From Bryobacter sp. (GTDB lineage Bacteria > Acidobacteriota > Terriglobia > Bryobacterales > Bryobacteraceae): 44,264 nt of DNA. Below are positions 26,275-33,801 of this stretch, piece after piece. Under the pieces are notes generated by a model. It saw only the letters and a program-made list of their open reading frames with translations. It was not told where the DNA came from and did no database searches. Where the stretch lies: assembly GCA_022843625.1 (NCBI GenBank), contig JALHNH010000055.1, forward strand, positions 1 through 44,264. Reading direction: 5' to 3'. Each line of letters starts with the position of its first letter. Position 1 is the stretch's first letter. The translations under genes and the position numbers were made by a program.

Positions 26275-26544
26275 TTACTTGCGAATCCCGAGCTTGGCGA
26301 TCAGCGCTTGATAAGCCTGAGGGGTGCGCCCCTTCAGATAGTCGAGCAGCTTACGCCGCTGAGCGACGAGCAACAGAAGACCACGACGGGAACTGTGATC
26401 TTTTTTATGAGTCTGAAAGTGGTGGGTGAGCTGCGTGATACGTGCGCTTAACAGCGCCACTTGCACTTCCGTCGAACCAACATCTTTTTTGTGACGGGCG
26501 TTTGCCGCCACGATTTCTTTTTTCGCTTCTACTGCCAATGCCAT
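26275..26544 (-). CDS. rpsO: 30S ribosomal protein S15
   Basis: This 89-residue protein matches S15 along its full length. It has an N-terminal helix (VEAKKEIVAANARHKKDVGS), the rRNA-binding block TEVQVALLSARITQLTHHFQ, then HKKDHSSRRGLLLLVAQRRK and LLDYLKG. It binds 16S rRNA early in assembly of the small-subunit platform. Upstream on the minus strand are GAGGAG and a CCCCCC run before AAAATG. It is the first gene of the rpsO-pnp unit. Confidence 0.98.
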   Translation of the reverse strand: MALAVEAKKEIVAANARHKKDVGSTEVQVALLSARITQLTHHFQTHKKDHSSRRGLLLLVAQRRKLLDYLKGRTPQAYQALIAKLGIRK

Positions 26545-26619
26545 TTTAAGGGGGGTACTCCTCTTCGTTCCTTAATCAACCTTTTGTTCGCCTTTTAGGT
26601 TAGCATAAACGCAACCGAT

Positions 26620-26961
26620 ATGGAAAACCGTGTTGTATGTCTATTTGTAGCCTTTATGGGCGGATGGCTGCTCAACGCCGCTTTACCCGTCAAAACCGTC
26701 CTCGATAACAAAAGGGTGAAAGCAGTGGAAACCACTTATTTACCTGGAGTTGCGAGGGAAGCGGGAGTGCGGGAGAGCGATCAGGTGATTGTTTTTCTCG
26801 AAGATTGCGCTTACGAAAGAAAAGATCCGGTTACGGGAGAATTAACGATCCGGAAGCGTAAATCCGGGGAAGTGATCTGGCATGACAAGGGCGAGGCAGC
26901 CCCGCAATTGACCAATCAGGGCAAAACTCCCTATCGTACGATTACCCTTGAGTTGAAGTAA
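26620..26961 (+). CDS. Small cupin-like protein with N-terminal hydrophobic segment
   Basis: This is a 113-residue protein. An N-terminal hydrophobic stretch (VCLFVAFMGGWLLNAAL) may be a leader or anchor. The remainder resembles a single-domain cupin: VKAVETTYLPGVAREAG, QVIVFLED, KSGEVIWHDKGEAAPQLTNQ and YRTITLELK. The second-motif pattern (VIWHDKG ... LTNQGKTPYR) is like small cupins, but the usual His pair is incomplete, so metal binding is uncertain. The stop codon directly abuts the ATG of the methyltransferase gene (TAAATG), so they are probably co-translated. The catalytic role is unknown. Confidence 0.6.
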   Translation: MENRVVCLFVAFMGGWLLNAALPVKTVLDNKRVKAVETTYLPGVAREAGVRESDQVIVFLEDCAYERKDPVTGELTIRKRKSGEVIWHDKGEAAPQLTNQGKTPYRTITLELK

Positions 26962-27537
26962 ATGTGGTTCGCATGGCTGATGCAACTGGCGAGCCGCTTC
27001 CATGAGCCGATGGTGGCCGAACGCAAACGGGCACTCTTTGCAGGCTTGTCGGGGCGAGTTTTAGAAATTGGGGCAGGGAACGGAGTGAACCTCCATTACC
27101 TTCCTGCCGGGGTGGAATGGACCGGGTATGAGTCAAACCGCCACCTTGCGGCGAAGATCGCAGTGCCCCAGGGCGGTGAGTTGATTGTGGACAGTTATCG
27201 AGGCCAGGCTGGCGAGTTTGACGCGGTGATTTGCAGTCTGGTGCTTTGCAGCGTAAAGGACCCGGGGGAGGTGCTTGGTGGCTTGTTTCGATGCCTGAAG
27301 CCGGGGGGGCGCTTTCTGTTTCTGGAGCACGTGGCCGCCGATAAAGGGACTCGACTGCGAGCTGCGCAGGATTGGTGGCTTCCACTTTGGCGGTGTTGCG
27401 CTGGCGGCTGTCATCCAAATCGGGAGACATCTGTATTGATCGCAGCGGCAGGTTTTGATATCAAGTTTATTGAGCGATTCGATTTGCCACTTGGACTGGC
27501 AGGCCCACATCTGATGGGGGAGGCGGTTCGGCGATGA
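26962..27537 (+). CDS. Class I SAM-dependent methyltransferase
   Basis: This is a 191-residue protein with motif I VLEIGAGNGVNL, an acidic end-of-strand-2 residue in WTGYESNRH, motif post-I FDAVICSLVLCSV and LKPGGRFLFLEHV. This is the methyltransferase_11/METTL7-like pattern. The segment CCAGGCHPNRETSVLIAAAGF also occurs in METTL7-type enzymes, which act on small or lipid-like thiol and phenol substrates in eukaryotes. The substrate here is not inferable. The ATG follows the previous stop with no gap, and its stop overlaps the next ATG (ATGA). Confidence 0.88.
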   Translation: MWFAWLMQLASRFHEPMVAERKRALFAGLSGRVLEIGAGNGVNLHYLPAGVEWTGYESNRHLAAKIAVPQGGELIVDSYRGQAGEFDAVICSLVLCSVKDPGEVLGGLFRCLKPGGRFLFLEHVAADKGTRLRAAQDWWLPLWRCCAGGCHPNRETSVLIAAAGFDIKFIERFDLPLGLAGPHLMGEAVRR

Positions 27538-28118
27538 CAACAGACGAGCGTGAATTGTGCTGGGCTGAGCTTGAGCGGGCTACCCGGGAGCGGGCTCATG
27601 CATTTCGGCAACCCGTGGTGATGAGTGTCGACGAGGAAGGGTATCCCTCGGGGCGTGTCTTGACCTTGCGTGCAGTGGACAGGCAGAATGCGAGGCTTCG
27701 GTTTCATGTGGACCGGCGCAGCCCGAAATTTGCGCATTGGATGAGGCAACCCGTTGCTGCGGCGGTTTTCTACGACGGTCCTGCAAAGTGGCAGATCAGG
27801 GTAAAGGGCCTGATAGACGTGCACTTTGACGATGATGTGGCCAGGGCTGCCTGGGATACAACTCACCCCATGGGGAAGCGAACATACCTCACGACAGAAG
27901 CGCCGGGTGTTGAGGTGGATTGGGAAATCAAGAGCTTGTTCCCGGCTGGCCTCGAACTGCGGCGGCCGACGTTTGAGGAGAGCGAAGCTGGGTATGCGAA
28001 TTTTGCGGTAGTGCTGTTGGAGGTTGTCGAGGTGGATTCTCTCCATTTGGCCAAAGACGGGCACAAGCGCTTTCAAATTATCGACGAACTGCATTCCGTT
28101 CGTCGTTTGGCGCCCTGA
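27534..28118 (+). CDS. PNPOx-family FMN-binding protein
   Basis: This is a 194-residue split-barrel flavoprotein of the pyridoxamine 5'-phosphate oxidase-like family. Features are the FMN-binding region PSGRVLTLRAVDRQ, then LRFHVDRRSPKFAHW, the strand AAAVFYDGPAKWQIRVKG and the terminal FQIIDELHSVRRLAP. True PdxH proteins have a C-terminal WxxxRLHDR-like motif that I do not see, so it is more likely an FMN-dependent oxidoreductase of the Pnpox/alr4036-like branch than the vitamin B6 enzyme. It is translationally coupled to the methyltransferase. Confidence 0.82.
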   Translation: MTTDERELCWAELERATRERAHAFRQPVVMSVDEEGYPSGRVLTLRAVDRQNARLRFHVDRRSPKFAHWMRQPVAAAVFYDGPAKWQIRVKGLIDVHFDDDVARAAWDTTHPMGKRTYLTTEAPGVEVDWEIKSLFPAGLELRRPTFEESEAGYANFAVVLLEVVEVDSLHLAKDGHKRFQIIDELHSVRRLAP

Positions 28119-28201
28119 TTTGCTAATTTAGAAAGACACAGCCGTCTCCCCGTCTGAGCGCTTCTTTCCCTTGTTGGAATCCATCCAGGAGCGCGCATCT
28201 C

Positions 28202-29620
28202 ATGACAGTTATGTTCTGGCCGGTGGTCATTTTTATGGCCATCTCATTGGCTATTGGTCTTTACACGTACACTCAAGTGCGTGGCTCAAGCGAGCGGTAT
28301 ACGGTCTGCGGCAAGTCTATGCCCTTCCTTGTGGTGGGGACTGCACTGCTGGCCCAGGCAGTGGACGGAAACGCAACACTAGGAAATGTTTCGCTGGTTT
28401 GGTCCAGTAATATCTGGGGTGGGTTGCTCATCCCGATAGGGCTTGCCGTGAGTTTGGTATTGGTTGGCAAATATCTTGCGGCTCCACTGAATGAAATGGA
28501 CCTCATGACCTTGCCCGAGTTCTTCTATCGCCGCTATGGCAAGGGGACAGAACTGTTGGTGAGCATCGTCACACTGGTCTGCTTTACGGTATTAATTGCA
28601 GGGAATTTGAGTGCCGTAGCCTGGATCCTCAGCGTCGTCAGCGGAATGAGCTACACACAGGCCCTGGTGATCGGCACTGCAGTGATCCTTGCCTACACGA
28701 TGGCAGGCGGATTGTACTCAGCAATCTGGACAGACTTCTTTCAAATTCACGTAGCCTTGATCGGCTTTGTAGCTGCCGCTGTCTATCTGGTTGTCAACCA
28801 TGGCACCGCACCGATGACGGCGGCTGTGGATGCCGGCAAACTCGACATCAGTGCGTTAACCAAAATCTCTGCAGGTGCTTTGCCCAACTGGGCTAACTTC
28901 CTTTCGCTTGCAGTAGGAAACGCGATGGCGCTCGATTTCATGGAGCGTGTGTTTAGTGCCAAAAGTGGCAAGACCGCAAAGAACGCCTGCTACTACGCAG
29001 CAGTGCTCACTCTTGTGGTTGGCGGCTGTGCAACTCTGATGGGAATCTACAGCGTCAGCCTGGTGCCCAAGGCCGACGATGCCCGCATGGTTTTGCCTAT
29101 GCTCGCCAATGGCATTCTTCCTTACTGGGTTGGTGTAATGGTGTTCATTGGAGTGCTTGGTGCCTCGATGTCTACAGCCAACGGGGCAATGCTGGTGATG
29201 AGTGTAGTTACTGCACGAAACCTGTTTGAGCGCTACCGTGAAACTCCGGTCAGCGATGCGCAGATGTTGACGCTGTCGCGACTCATGGCTATCCCTACAG
29301 CGATCGTTGCAGGGCTGATGGCCTGGTGGAAACCTGAGCCGGGCATCCTGCTGGTGATCGCATTCGATATCGTGTTTGCGGGATGTGTTGTGCCGCTGTT
29401 TTATGGCGTGCACTCAAAAGCAGCGCGAGCAGAGGCTGCTGTGGCGGCGATCGTGATTGGGACTTCCTGCCGGCTGATTGCTCACCTGGTGACGCCGCCG
29501 GAATGGGCGGGTCTTGACACGATGATTCCTCCTTTGATGAGTTGGTTTGCTTTTGTAGTGGTGATGAAATTTGGCCGGACGGTGGAAGTTAAAGAAGCCG
29601 TAGCGGCTCATGGAGACTAG
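28202..29620 (+). CDS. Sodium:solute symporter family protein
   Basis: This is a 472-residue polytopic membrane protein with about 13 predicted helices. Family features include an early RYTVCGKSMPFLVVGTALLA segment, GGLYSAIWTDFFQ (the SSS signature region near residue 160-180), FLSLAVGNAMALDFMERVFS and GVLGASMSTANGAMLVMS. It is an SLC5-like Na+-coupled importer; the substrate could be a sugar, carboxylate or amino acid. GGAG lies about 13 bases before the ATG, which is rather far. The beta-propeller gene starts 4 bp after its stop. Confidence 0.9.
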   Translation: MTVMFWPVVIFMAISLAIGLYTYTQVRGSSERYTVCGKSMPFLVVGTALLAQAVDGNATLGNVSLVWSSNIWGGLLIPIGLAVSLVLVGKYLAAPLNEMDLMTLPEFFYRRYGKGTELLVSIVTLVCFTVLIAGNLSAVAWILSVVSGMSYTQALVIGTAVILAYTMAGGLYSAIWTDFFQIHVALIGFVAAAVYLVVNHGTAPMTAAVDAGKLDISALTKISAGALPNWANFLSLAVGNAMALDFMERVFSAKSGKTAKNACYYAAVLTLVVGGCATLMGIYSVSLVPKADDARMVLPMLANGILPYWVGVMVFIGVLGASMSTANGAMLVMSVVTARNLFERYRETPVSDAQMLTLSRLMAIPTAIVAGLMAWWKPEPGILLVIAFDIVFAGCVVPLFYGVHSKAARAEAAVAAIVIGTSCRLIAHLVTPPEWAGLDTMIPPLMSWFAFVVVMKFGRTVEVKEAVAAHGD

Positions 29621-29624
29621 ATTG

Positions 29625-30641
29625 ATGTTCAGAAACTTGTTTTTGTTTAGCCTGATGGGTGCCTTGATGTTCGCTCAGGACCCTCCTGCGAAGAAGAAAG
29701 GACCGGGCGGCCCGAGGGTTCCAAAACCAGGTGTTAGTACTCCTGGTGTTAAACGTGGCATGGATACAATCAAGCCCGTTGCAGAGATCAGCGTACCGGG
29801 AGTACCAGACTGGCAAGTGGTCACAGCAGATGCGCTTTGGGTTTCCAATGGACCCAAGAATACAGTGCACCGGATTGATGCCAAAACGAACCAGGTAGTG
29901 GCTGTTGTAGAGGTTGGGCCACGGCCTTGTTCTGGACTCACGGCAGGCTTTGGAAGTGTCTGGGTTCCTTTGTGCGGGGCTCGTGGAACAGGTGAAGGCA
30001 AGGGGTTGGCGCGAGTTGATATGAAGACCAACAAGGTGATCGCCACCATCCCGGTTGGACCCGCCGACAGCGAAGGCGGAGTGACTGTTAGCAAGGATTC
30101 TGTTTGGATTGTTAGCGATGCAAAGGGTGTGCTGACGAGAATCGATCCAAAGACGAACAAAGTGAAGGCTGAAATCACCGTCCCGGCTGGCAGCGTTGCA
30201 GTGGAATACAGCGAGGGAGCAGTGTGGGTAACGGCCAACAAGAGCGGCAAATTGATCAAAGTGGATGCCAAGAAAAACAAGGTGCTTAAGGAGATCGAAG
30301 TAGGGCCACAGCCGCGCTTTCTGACCGCTGGAGGCGGCAGTGTTTGGACGGTGAACCAGGGAGACGGCACAGTAACCCGTGTTGATGCAAAAACGGACGC
30401 TGTGCTTGCCAGGATCGAAGCCGGGATACCAGGTGGCGGAGGCGAAGTGAGCTTCGGTGGAGGGGGGCTCTGGGTGACTGTTTTCGAGATCCCAATCACC
30501 TTCATCGATGCAAAAACGAATACCGTGACCAAGCAGTGGACAGGCCCTGGGGGTGACGCTATACGCCATGGACATATGTCCATTTGGTTATCCAATTTGA
30601 GGCAGCAAACGCTCTGGAGAATCGACCAAGGCCAGCTTTGA
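29625..30641 (+). CDS. Secreted YncE-like seven-strand repeat (beta-propeller) protein
   Basis: This is a 338-residue protein with a Sec leader (MFRNLFLFSLMGALMFAQ) and a Pro/Lys/Gly-rich linker. At least six repeats of the type RIDAKTNQVVAVVEVG follow. Variants are RVDMKTNKVIATIPVG, RIDPKTNKVKAEITV, KVDAKKNKVLKEIEVG, RVDAKTDAVLARIEAG and FIDAKTNTVTKQW. This matches the YncE/Vgb-type propeller. I used the ATG at 29625, which starts the leader cleanly and has GGAG upstream; the ATG at 29610 would overlap the symporter stop. It follows the symporter by 4 bp, suggesting a shared substrate or a periplasmic accessory role (inference). Confidence 0.82.
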   Translation: MFRNLFLFSLMGALMFAQDPPAKKKGPGGPRVPKPGVSTPGVKRGMDTIKPVAEISVPGVPDWQVVTADALWVSNGPKNTVHRIDAKTNQVVAVVEVGPRPCSGLTAGFGSVWVPLCGARGTGEGKGLARVDMKTNKVIATIPVGPADSEGGVTVSKDSVWIVSDAKGVLTRIDPKTNKVKAEITVPAGSVAVEYSEGAVWVTANKSGKLIKVDAKKNKVLKEIEVGPQPRFLTAGGGSVWTVNQGDGTVTRVDAKTDAVLARIEAGIPGGGGEVSFGGGGLWVTVFEIPITFIDAKTNTVTKQWTGPGGDAIRHGHMSIWLSNLRQQTLWRIDQGQL

Positions 30642-30748
30642 AGTAGGGGCTACAAGTCGTTTGGCTCGACTAAAACTACTTAGGGCGTGAAAAAAATAAT
30701 CTGAGAAATGAGCCAATCCAAATTCGAAAGACGCTAGTAGCATTAGAT

Positions 30749-30982
30749 ATGTCCAACCAACGACCCGTTCGCGCCGACGTAAAGGCGCTGTCTGGATTGC
30801 TTCGGCAATTCGACAATCAACTGAAGGAGCAGGGACGCTCCGAGGAGCGCAGTATTGTTCTGGATGCATTGCAGAAGCTAGAGGCCTCGCCAGTTTCAGC
30901 TCTTCAGTCATCCAGCAATACCGCAAACCAGCAGAGTTCTAACCGAGTGAGCATGCAGCAGAGTAAAGCTTCAGCCGCTTAA
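30749..30982 (+). CDS. Small Ser/Gln-rich hypothetical protein
   Basis: This is a 77-residue open frame, hydrophilic. It has a predicted helical N-terminal half (KALSGLLRQFDNQLKEQG, then ERSIVLDALQKLEAS) and a Ser/Gln/Asn-rich tail. I recognise no family. No good ribosome-binding site is visible. In favour, it ends 24 bp before a convincing plus-strand intrinsic terminator and no competing gene is present. Treat as tentative. Confidence 0.35.
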   Translation: MSNQRPVRADVKALSGLLRQFDNQLKEQGRSEERSIVLDALQKLEASPVSALQSSSNTANQQSSNRVSMQQSKASAA

Positions 30983-31005
30983 TATTAACTAATCGTTTAC
31001 CCGGA

Positions 31006-31042
31006 GGGCAGAGCGGTACCTATGGTACTGAACTGCCCTTTT
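31006..31042 (+). terminator. Intrinsic terminator
   Basis: Outer stem GGGCAG/CTGCCC (31006-31011 with 31033-31038) and inner stem GTACC/GGTAC (31016-31020 with 31024-31028) are followed by TTTT. It would end plus-strand transcripts from the small gene at 30749 or from the propeller gene. Confidence 0.7.
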
Positions 31043-31142
31043 CCAATTTAGGAGACAGTTAGTGTGTCGTCCCAAGTGAGTGTAAATACGAGTTCGGATT
31101 TCAAGGATCTTGTGGCTGTTGAGCCGTAGTTGTTGTGGATGT

Positions 31143-31772
31143 TTAAGAAGCCAGTTTTGAGGTGCGATGTTTGTCTACAATTTCGCGGGCTTCTGGCATT
31201 AGCGCCATGAGCCGGAGCGCGAGCAGGCCAGCGGTGGTTTTGGAGAGGTCGGTTTTGCGGACCTCAAACATGGGGAAGGTGGCGGGGATGTCGAGGATTT
31301 TGTCGAGCAGGTAGACTTCGGTGTGGATGTCCATTGCCAAGATACGGTCCCGCTGGAGTTTGGTGAGTTCTATGAGGGCTTTGTCGGCACGGCGCTCCTG
31401 GGCTGCGCCGAGTTTTTGGATGCGCTCCATTTGCGTGAAGAGGGTCTCGTTATTGGGTTCGTTTGACCAGCGGTCTTGCGCTTCGGCTTCCATCTGTCTG
31501 GCACGGTCTGCCTGGAAGAGCGCAAAGACGTAGCGCTCGAAGGCCTGGAGCTCGAGTTCGCCTTCGGGGAGGCATTGCTTGAGGAGTTTGGCCTTGAGGG
31601 AATCGTATTGGCTTCGTTCGTGCGGGTTGTTTTCGAAGATGGTGGTGGGGTTGGCCTGGAGGCCGTGACGGGTGCTGTTGGCTGCGGATTTGGCGCGGCC
31701 TTCGGCTGTTTTTGGGCCGGTGGATTTCCGGGCATTTTGCCTGTTGGCATCGATTTGGGCTTGCGTTGACAT
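31143..31772 (-). CDS. Conserved hypothetical protein with STGPKT ... HGL N-terminal motif
   Basis: This is a 209-residue soluble, Gln/Glu/Lys-rich, mostly helical protein. Its N-terminus carries the recognisable block ANRQNARKSTGPKTAEGRAK followed by NSTRHGL. That block marks a family of uncharacterised proteins often present in many copies in Acidobacteria and Planctomycetes (from memory). The middle (LELQAFERYVFALFQADRAR and on) looks like long helices or coiled coil. I chose the ATG at 31772, with AAAGGAC upstream; the longer frame begins with a GTG inside a hairpin. A terminator-like hairpin lies only 29 bp upstream of this start. No function can be assigned. Confidence 0.75.
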   Translation of the reverse strand: MSTQAQIDANRQNARKSTGPKTAEGRAKSAANSTRHGLQANPTTIFENNPHERSQYDSLKAKLLKQCLPEGELELQAFERYVFALFQADRARQMEAEAQDRWSNEPNNETLFTQMERIQKLGAAQERRADKALIELTKLQRDRILAMDIHTEVYLLDKILDIPATFPMFEVRKTDLSKTTAGLLALRLMALMPEAREIVDKHRTSKLAS

Positions 31773-31800
31773 GGGGCTTTGTCCTTTTCTGTTTTGAAAT

Positions 31801-31829
31801 AAAAAAGGGAGGCGCACGGAGCGCCTCCC
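31801..31829 (-). terminator. Terminator-like hairpin in the 5' leader of the 31143-31772 gene
   Basis: There is a perfect 9-bp GC-rich stem (GGGAGGCGC/GCGCCTCCC, 31807-31815 with 31821-31829, 5-nt loop). On the minus strand it is followed directly by TTTTTTATTT. No minus-strand gene lies just upstream, so this is either a leader attenuator for the downstream gene or the end of an unseen short RNA. Confidence 0.65.
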
Positions 31830-31982
31830 GATGTAGAAGCTAACATTTCAAAAGTCGATTCCGAACCATGGTTTTTGTAAGTTGTTGATAGGATTTGGAA
31901 TTTAGGTCAAAAGTTTCTGGCAACGATAAAGTTCGCATTGGACGAATGGGCGAGATGGGCAGCTCGTCACTCGAAACTTGCT

Positions 31983-32007
31983 GCACCAACCTGGTGCATA
32001 ATGGTGC
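31983..32007. promoter_or_regulatory. Candidate RHH operator, module copy 1
   Basis: A perfect inverted repeat GCACCA-ACC-TGGTGC lies at 31983-31997. A further direct TGGTGC follows at 32002-32007, exactly 10 bp (one helical turn) after the previous one. It lies just upstream of the GTG start at 32009. The same CACCA-N3-TGGTGCAT arrangement occurs before copy 2. RHH repressors bind such repeated half-sites, so autoregulation is inferred. A CATAAT hexamer at 31997-32002 could be a -10 element. Confidence 0.55.
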
Positions 32008-32008
32008 T

Positions 32009-32266
32009 GTGGGAACTCAAGCGAAGACCGTGCGGCAGAGCATTAGCCTGCCAGTCAAGACTGCGACGCAGGTGCGGGCTATGGCAAAGTCGAGAAGACT
32101 CAGTGCTACACGCATGCTTGTTGAGTTGATCGAGAATGGCATAGAGTCGGAGAAGCGCAAGCAGCAAGAGTTCTTCGATCTCGCTGAGCGATTTCGGAGT
32201 GCAAGTGATCCGGAGGAGATCAAACGCCTAGGTGACGATATGGGCCGCATGGTTTTCGGCAGTTGA
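32009..32266 (+). CDS. Ribbon-helix-helix protein, module copy 1
   Basis: This is an 85-residue protein with a CopG/MetJ-like RHH fold: a beta-strand VRQSISLPVK, helix 1 ATQVRAMAKSRRL and helix 2 SATRMLVELIENGIESE. A charged helical tail ends in GDDMGRMVFGS. The frame is open further upstream, with starts at 31895, 31946 and 31955. I chose the GTG at 32009 because it aligns (MGTQ versus MATQ) with the clear ATG start of the paralogue at 33502, and because earlier starts would put the operator palindrome inside the gene. The stop abuts the ATG of the next gene (TGAATG). It is the likely antitoxin-type regulator of the pair (inference). Confidence 0.7.
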   Translation: MGTQAKTVRQSISLPVKTATQVRAMAKSRRLSATRMLVELIENGIESEKRKQQEFFDLAERFRSASDPEEIKRLGDDMGRMVFGS

Positions 32267-32511
32267 ATGCCTAAAATTGAGCTTTGGGACAAGTTCCCGC
32301 CGGGCGTGCGGCAGCATCTTATCGATCGTATGCGTGATCGACTGATTTCCATTTCGGACCTTAACCAGCTTCGGGAGTGGATCGAGACTAATCCGGATGT
32401 ACCTGAGGGTGATTGGTTCAAAGATTTTGGTTCGTTCAAGATCTGTGGCCAGGGGCTTTAGCCAAGACGTTCTTGCTGAGCGGGCAAGTTGCTAAAGGGC
32501 AAAAGCTCTAA
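32267..32511 (+). pseudogene. KDFGSF-motif small protein, copy 1, frameshifted
   Basis: The intact reading frame runs only from 32267 to the TAG at 32458-32460 (64 residues). It contains MPKIELWDKFPP, QHLIDRMRDRLISISDLNQL and GDWFKDFGSFKICG. About half of the positions match copy 2 at 33779. Copy 2 has exactly 21 bases from the Cys codon to the Lys of PKT; copy 1 has 20 (32444 to 32464). Adding one base restores a tail reading KTFLLSGQVAKGQKL to a TAA at 32509-32511. The repaired protein is 81 residues, the same length as copy 2. So this copy lost one base and makes a truncated protein. I recognise no named family. Confidence 0.75.
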
Positions 32512-33056
32512 ACCAATTTCGCGCGGTTGAAGAAGTGAAGGCGGAAAATGTCGGCAGCTAGAACGCTTTTTCCGATTGAATGGTGCAACTGTTCTGAACA
32601 GGCTAGGGCGGCGGTCCAACAGGGGAGCGAGGTTAGGCAATAGTCTCAGGAATTTGAGCTTGCCCATAGTTGATGACAGCGAAAGCGAAGATGTGCCTGT
32701 TCATCAGAATCTCGTTGTAGGGAATTGCCGAGCTTAATGTTCGCATTTTGAGCACACGATTCGGTCTTATCCCAGGCGCTCCTTTTGACGCGAGCGGGAA
32801 GCGCAGAGTCGCATTCTCCTTGGCTTTGTTATGCAATGAGGAGAATTTCACGGCCGGTGCGGGTGTACGTGTCCCTCCGCACAAAATTCGAACATTTGGG
32901 CGCTCGGAATGGGCTTGGGGTTTGAGCTAAGTGATTGATTTGAAGCCGGTTTAATGATTAGTCACGAAAGTGGTTAGCGGGGCGAGTTCAAAAGTGTTGT
33001 GTTGTCTGCCTGCTGGGAGGGCCGAAAACATTGAGCGAAATGCGTCGAGGCTGTAG
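32512..33056. other. Intergenic stretch without recognisable gene
   Basis: About 545 bp with only short open frames on both strands, none with a credible start signal, composition or motif. It may hold decayed coding sequence between the two module copies. No RNA gene or clear repeat was seen. Confidence 0.5.
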
Positions 33057-33314
33057 GGACTGGTCAGGCTGACAGTGCGCCCTGAAGCAACCGGTACCGT
33101 TTGCCTCGACGCAGGAATAGCCAGCGTCTGCAACGGACCTGGGGGAGAAGTCAAGCAGACGCACTCCGATCTACTGGTGAAGGGAGCTGCGGCTGGAGCT
33201 CTAGTCACGAAGAGTCTGGGAGGCCGAGCCTACTTTTCCGTAAATGGCCGAACTGGCCCTGGGTTTCAAAAACAGGAGGGCTTCTTTCAGTTCGATGTGC
33301 TTGTGACACATTAG
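33057..33314 (+). pseudogene. C-terminal fragment of a secreted beta-sandwich (lectin-like) protein
   Basis: The frame opens after a TAG at 33054 and ends at the TAG at 33312. It has no proper start (a GTG at 33075 is internal to the homologous stretch). The last 45 residues (SDLLVKGAAAGALVTKS, then AYFSVNGRTGPGFQKQEGFF and QFDVLV) resemble the end of PA-IL/LecA-like sandwich domains found in acidobacterial secreted proteins. The signal peptide and first half are absent, so it is read as a relic. The family assignment is from motif memory and is tentative. Confidence 0.4.
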
Positions 33315-33467
33315 CCGACGGCCGAGTGAATTCACGCGACTTGTCGCAATGGGTCGGGCAGACCGGGACCACGCTGGCGCTCGTGCCATCCACCGGGAGA
33401 GCCGTGGTAGGAAACGGATGACGGTCCCGGTCTCCGCTACACTCTGCCGTTTAGGGGGAGCTATCTA

Positions 33468-33495
33468 CACCACAGTGGTGCATCGATGCTAATCT
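33468..33495. promoter_or_regulatory. Candidate RHH operator, module copy 2
   Basis: A perfect inverted repeat CACCA-CAG-TGGTG lies at 33468-33480 and is followed by CAT, as in copy 1. A TAATCT hexamer at 33490-33495 could be a -10 element placed 6 bp before the ATG at 33502, the same spacing as the CATAAT before copy 1. Weak Shine-Dalgarno GAGGA overlaps the region. Autoregulation by the RHH protein is inferred. Confidence 0.55.
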
Positions 33496-33501
33496 GAGGA
33501 C

Positions 33502-33801
33502 ATGGCAACCCAACGCAAAATGGCTCCGGCAAGATCTGTTCGACAGAGCGTGACGATCCCGGCGACACTGGTTGCAGCGGTCCGCCGCACGGCCAAGGAA
33601 CAGCACCTGACCATGAGCCGGGCCCTGGTTGCCTTGGCCGAACGCGGAGTGCGTGCAGAGGCTGAGGCGAAGGAGCAACTCAAGGCCAGCTACAACCGGT
33701 TTGTCGCCGAGAACGATCCGGCGCTTAAGAACGAAGCCGGCAGAGATTTGATCCGGGCGATCTTCGGGACGGAAGCCATTGCCGAAGATTCAGTTCGCTA
33801 A
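33502..33801 (+). CDS. Ribbon-helix-helix protein, module copy 2
   Basis: This is a 99-residue paralogue of the protein at 32009. The RHH region has strand VRQSVTIPAT, helix ATLVAAVRRTAKEQH and helix LTMSRALVALAERGVRAEAE. The tail has the same end pattern as copy 1 (GRDLIRAIFGT versus GDDMGRMVFGS), then ten extra residues. Those extra residues are encoded in the stretch that overlaps the next gene by 23 bp. The two copies are clearly diverged, so this is not a recent duplication. It probably binds the upstream palindrome as a dimer. No other DNA-binding motif is seen. Confidence 0.82.
   Translation: MATQRKMAPARSVRQSVTIPATLVAAVRRTAKEQHLTMSRALVALAERGVRAEAEAKEQLKASYNRFVAENDPALKNEAGRDLIRAIFGTEAIAEDSVR

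Noticed and set aside
29589..30575. 328-residue minus-strand open frame
   Set aside because: Antisense to the YncE-like repeat gene; its apparent repeats mirror the repeats of the real gene.
31895..32008. Longer N-terminus for the first RHH protein
   Set aside because: The extra 38 residues have no counterpart in copy 2, begin with TTG without a ribosome-binding site and would contain the palindromic operator.
32951..33208. 85-residue minus-strand open frame
   Set aside because: It overlaps the lectin-like fragment on the other strand, whose translation has recognisable domain features; the minus frame shows none.
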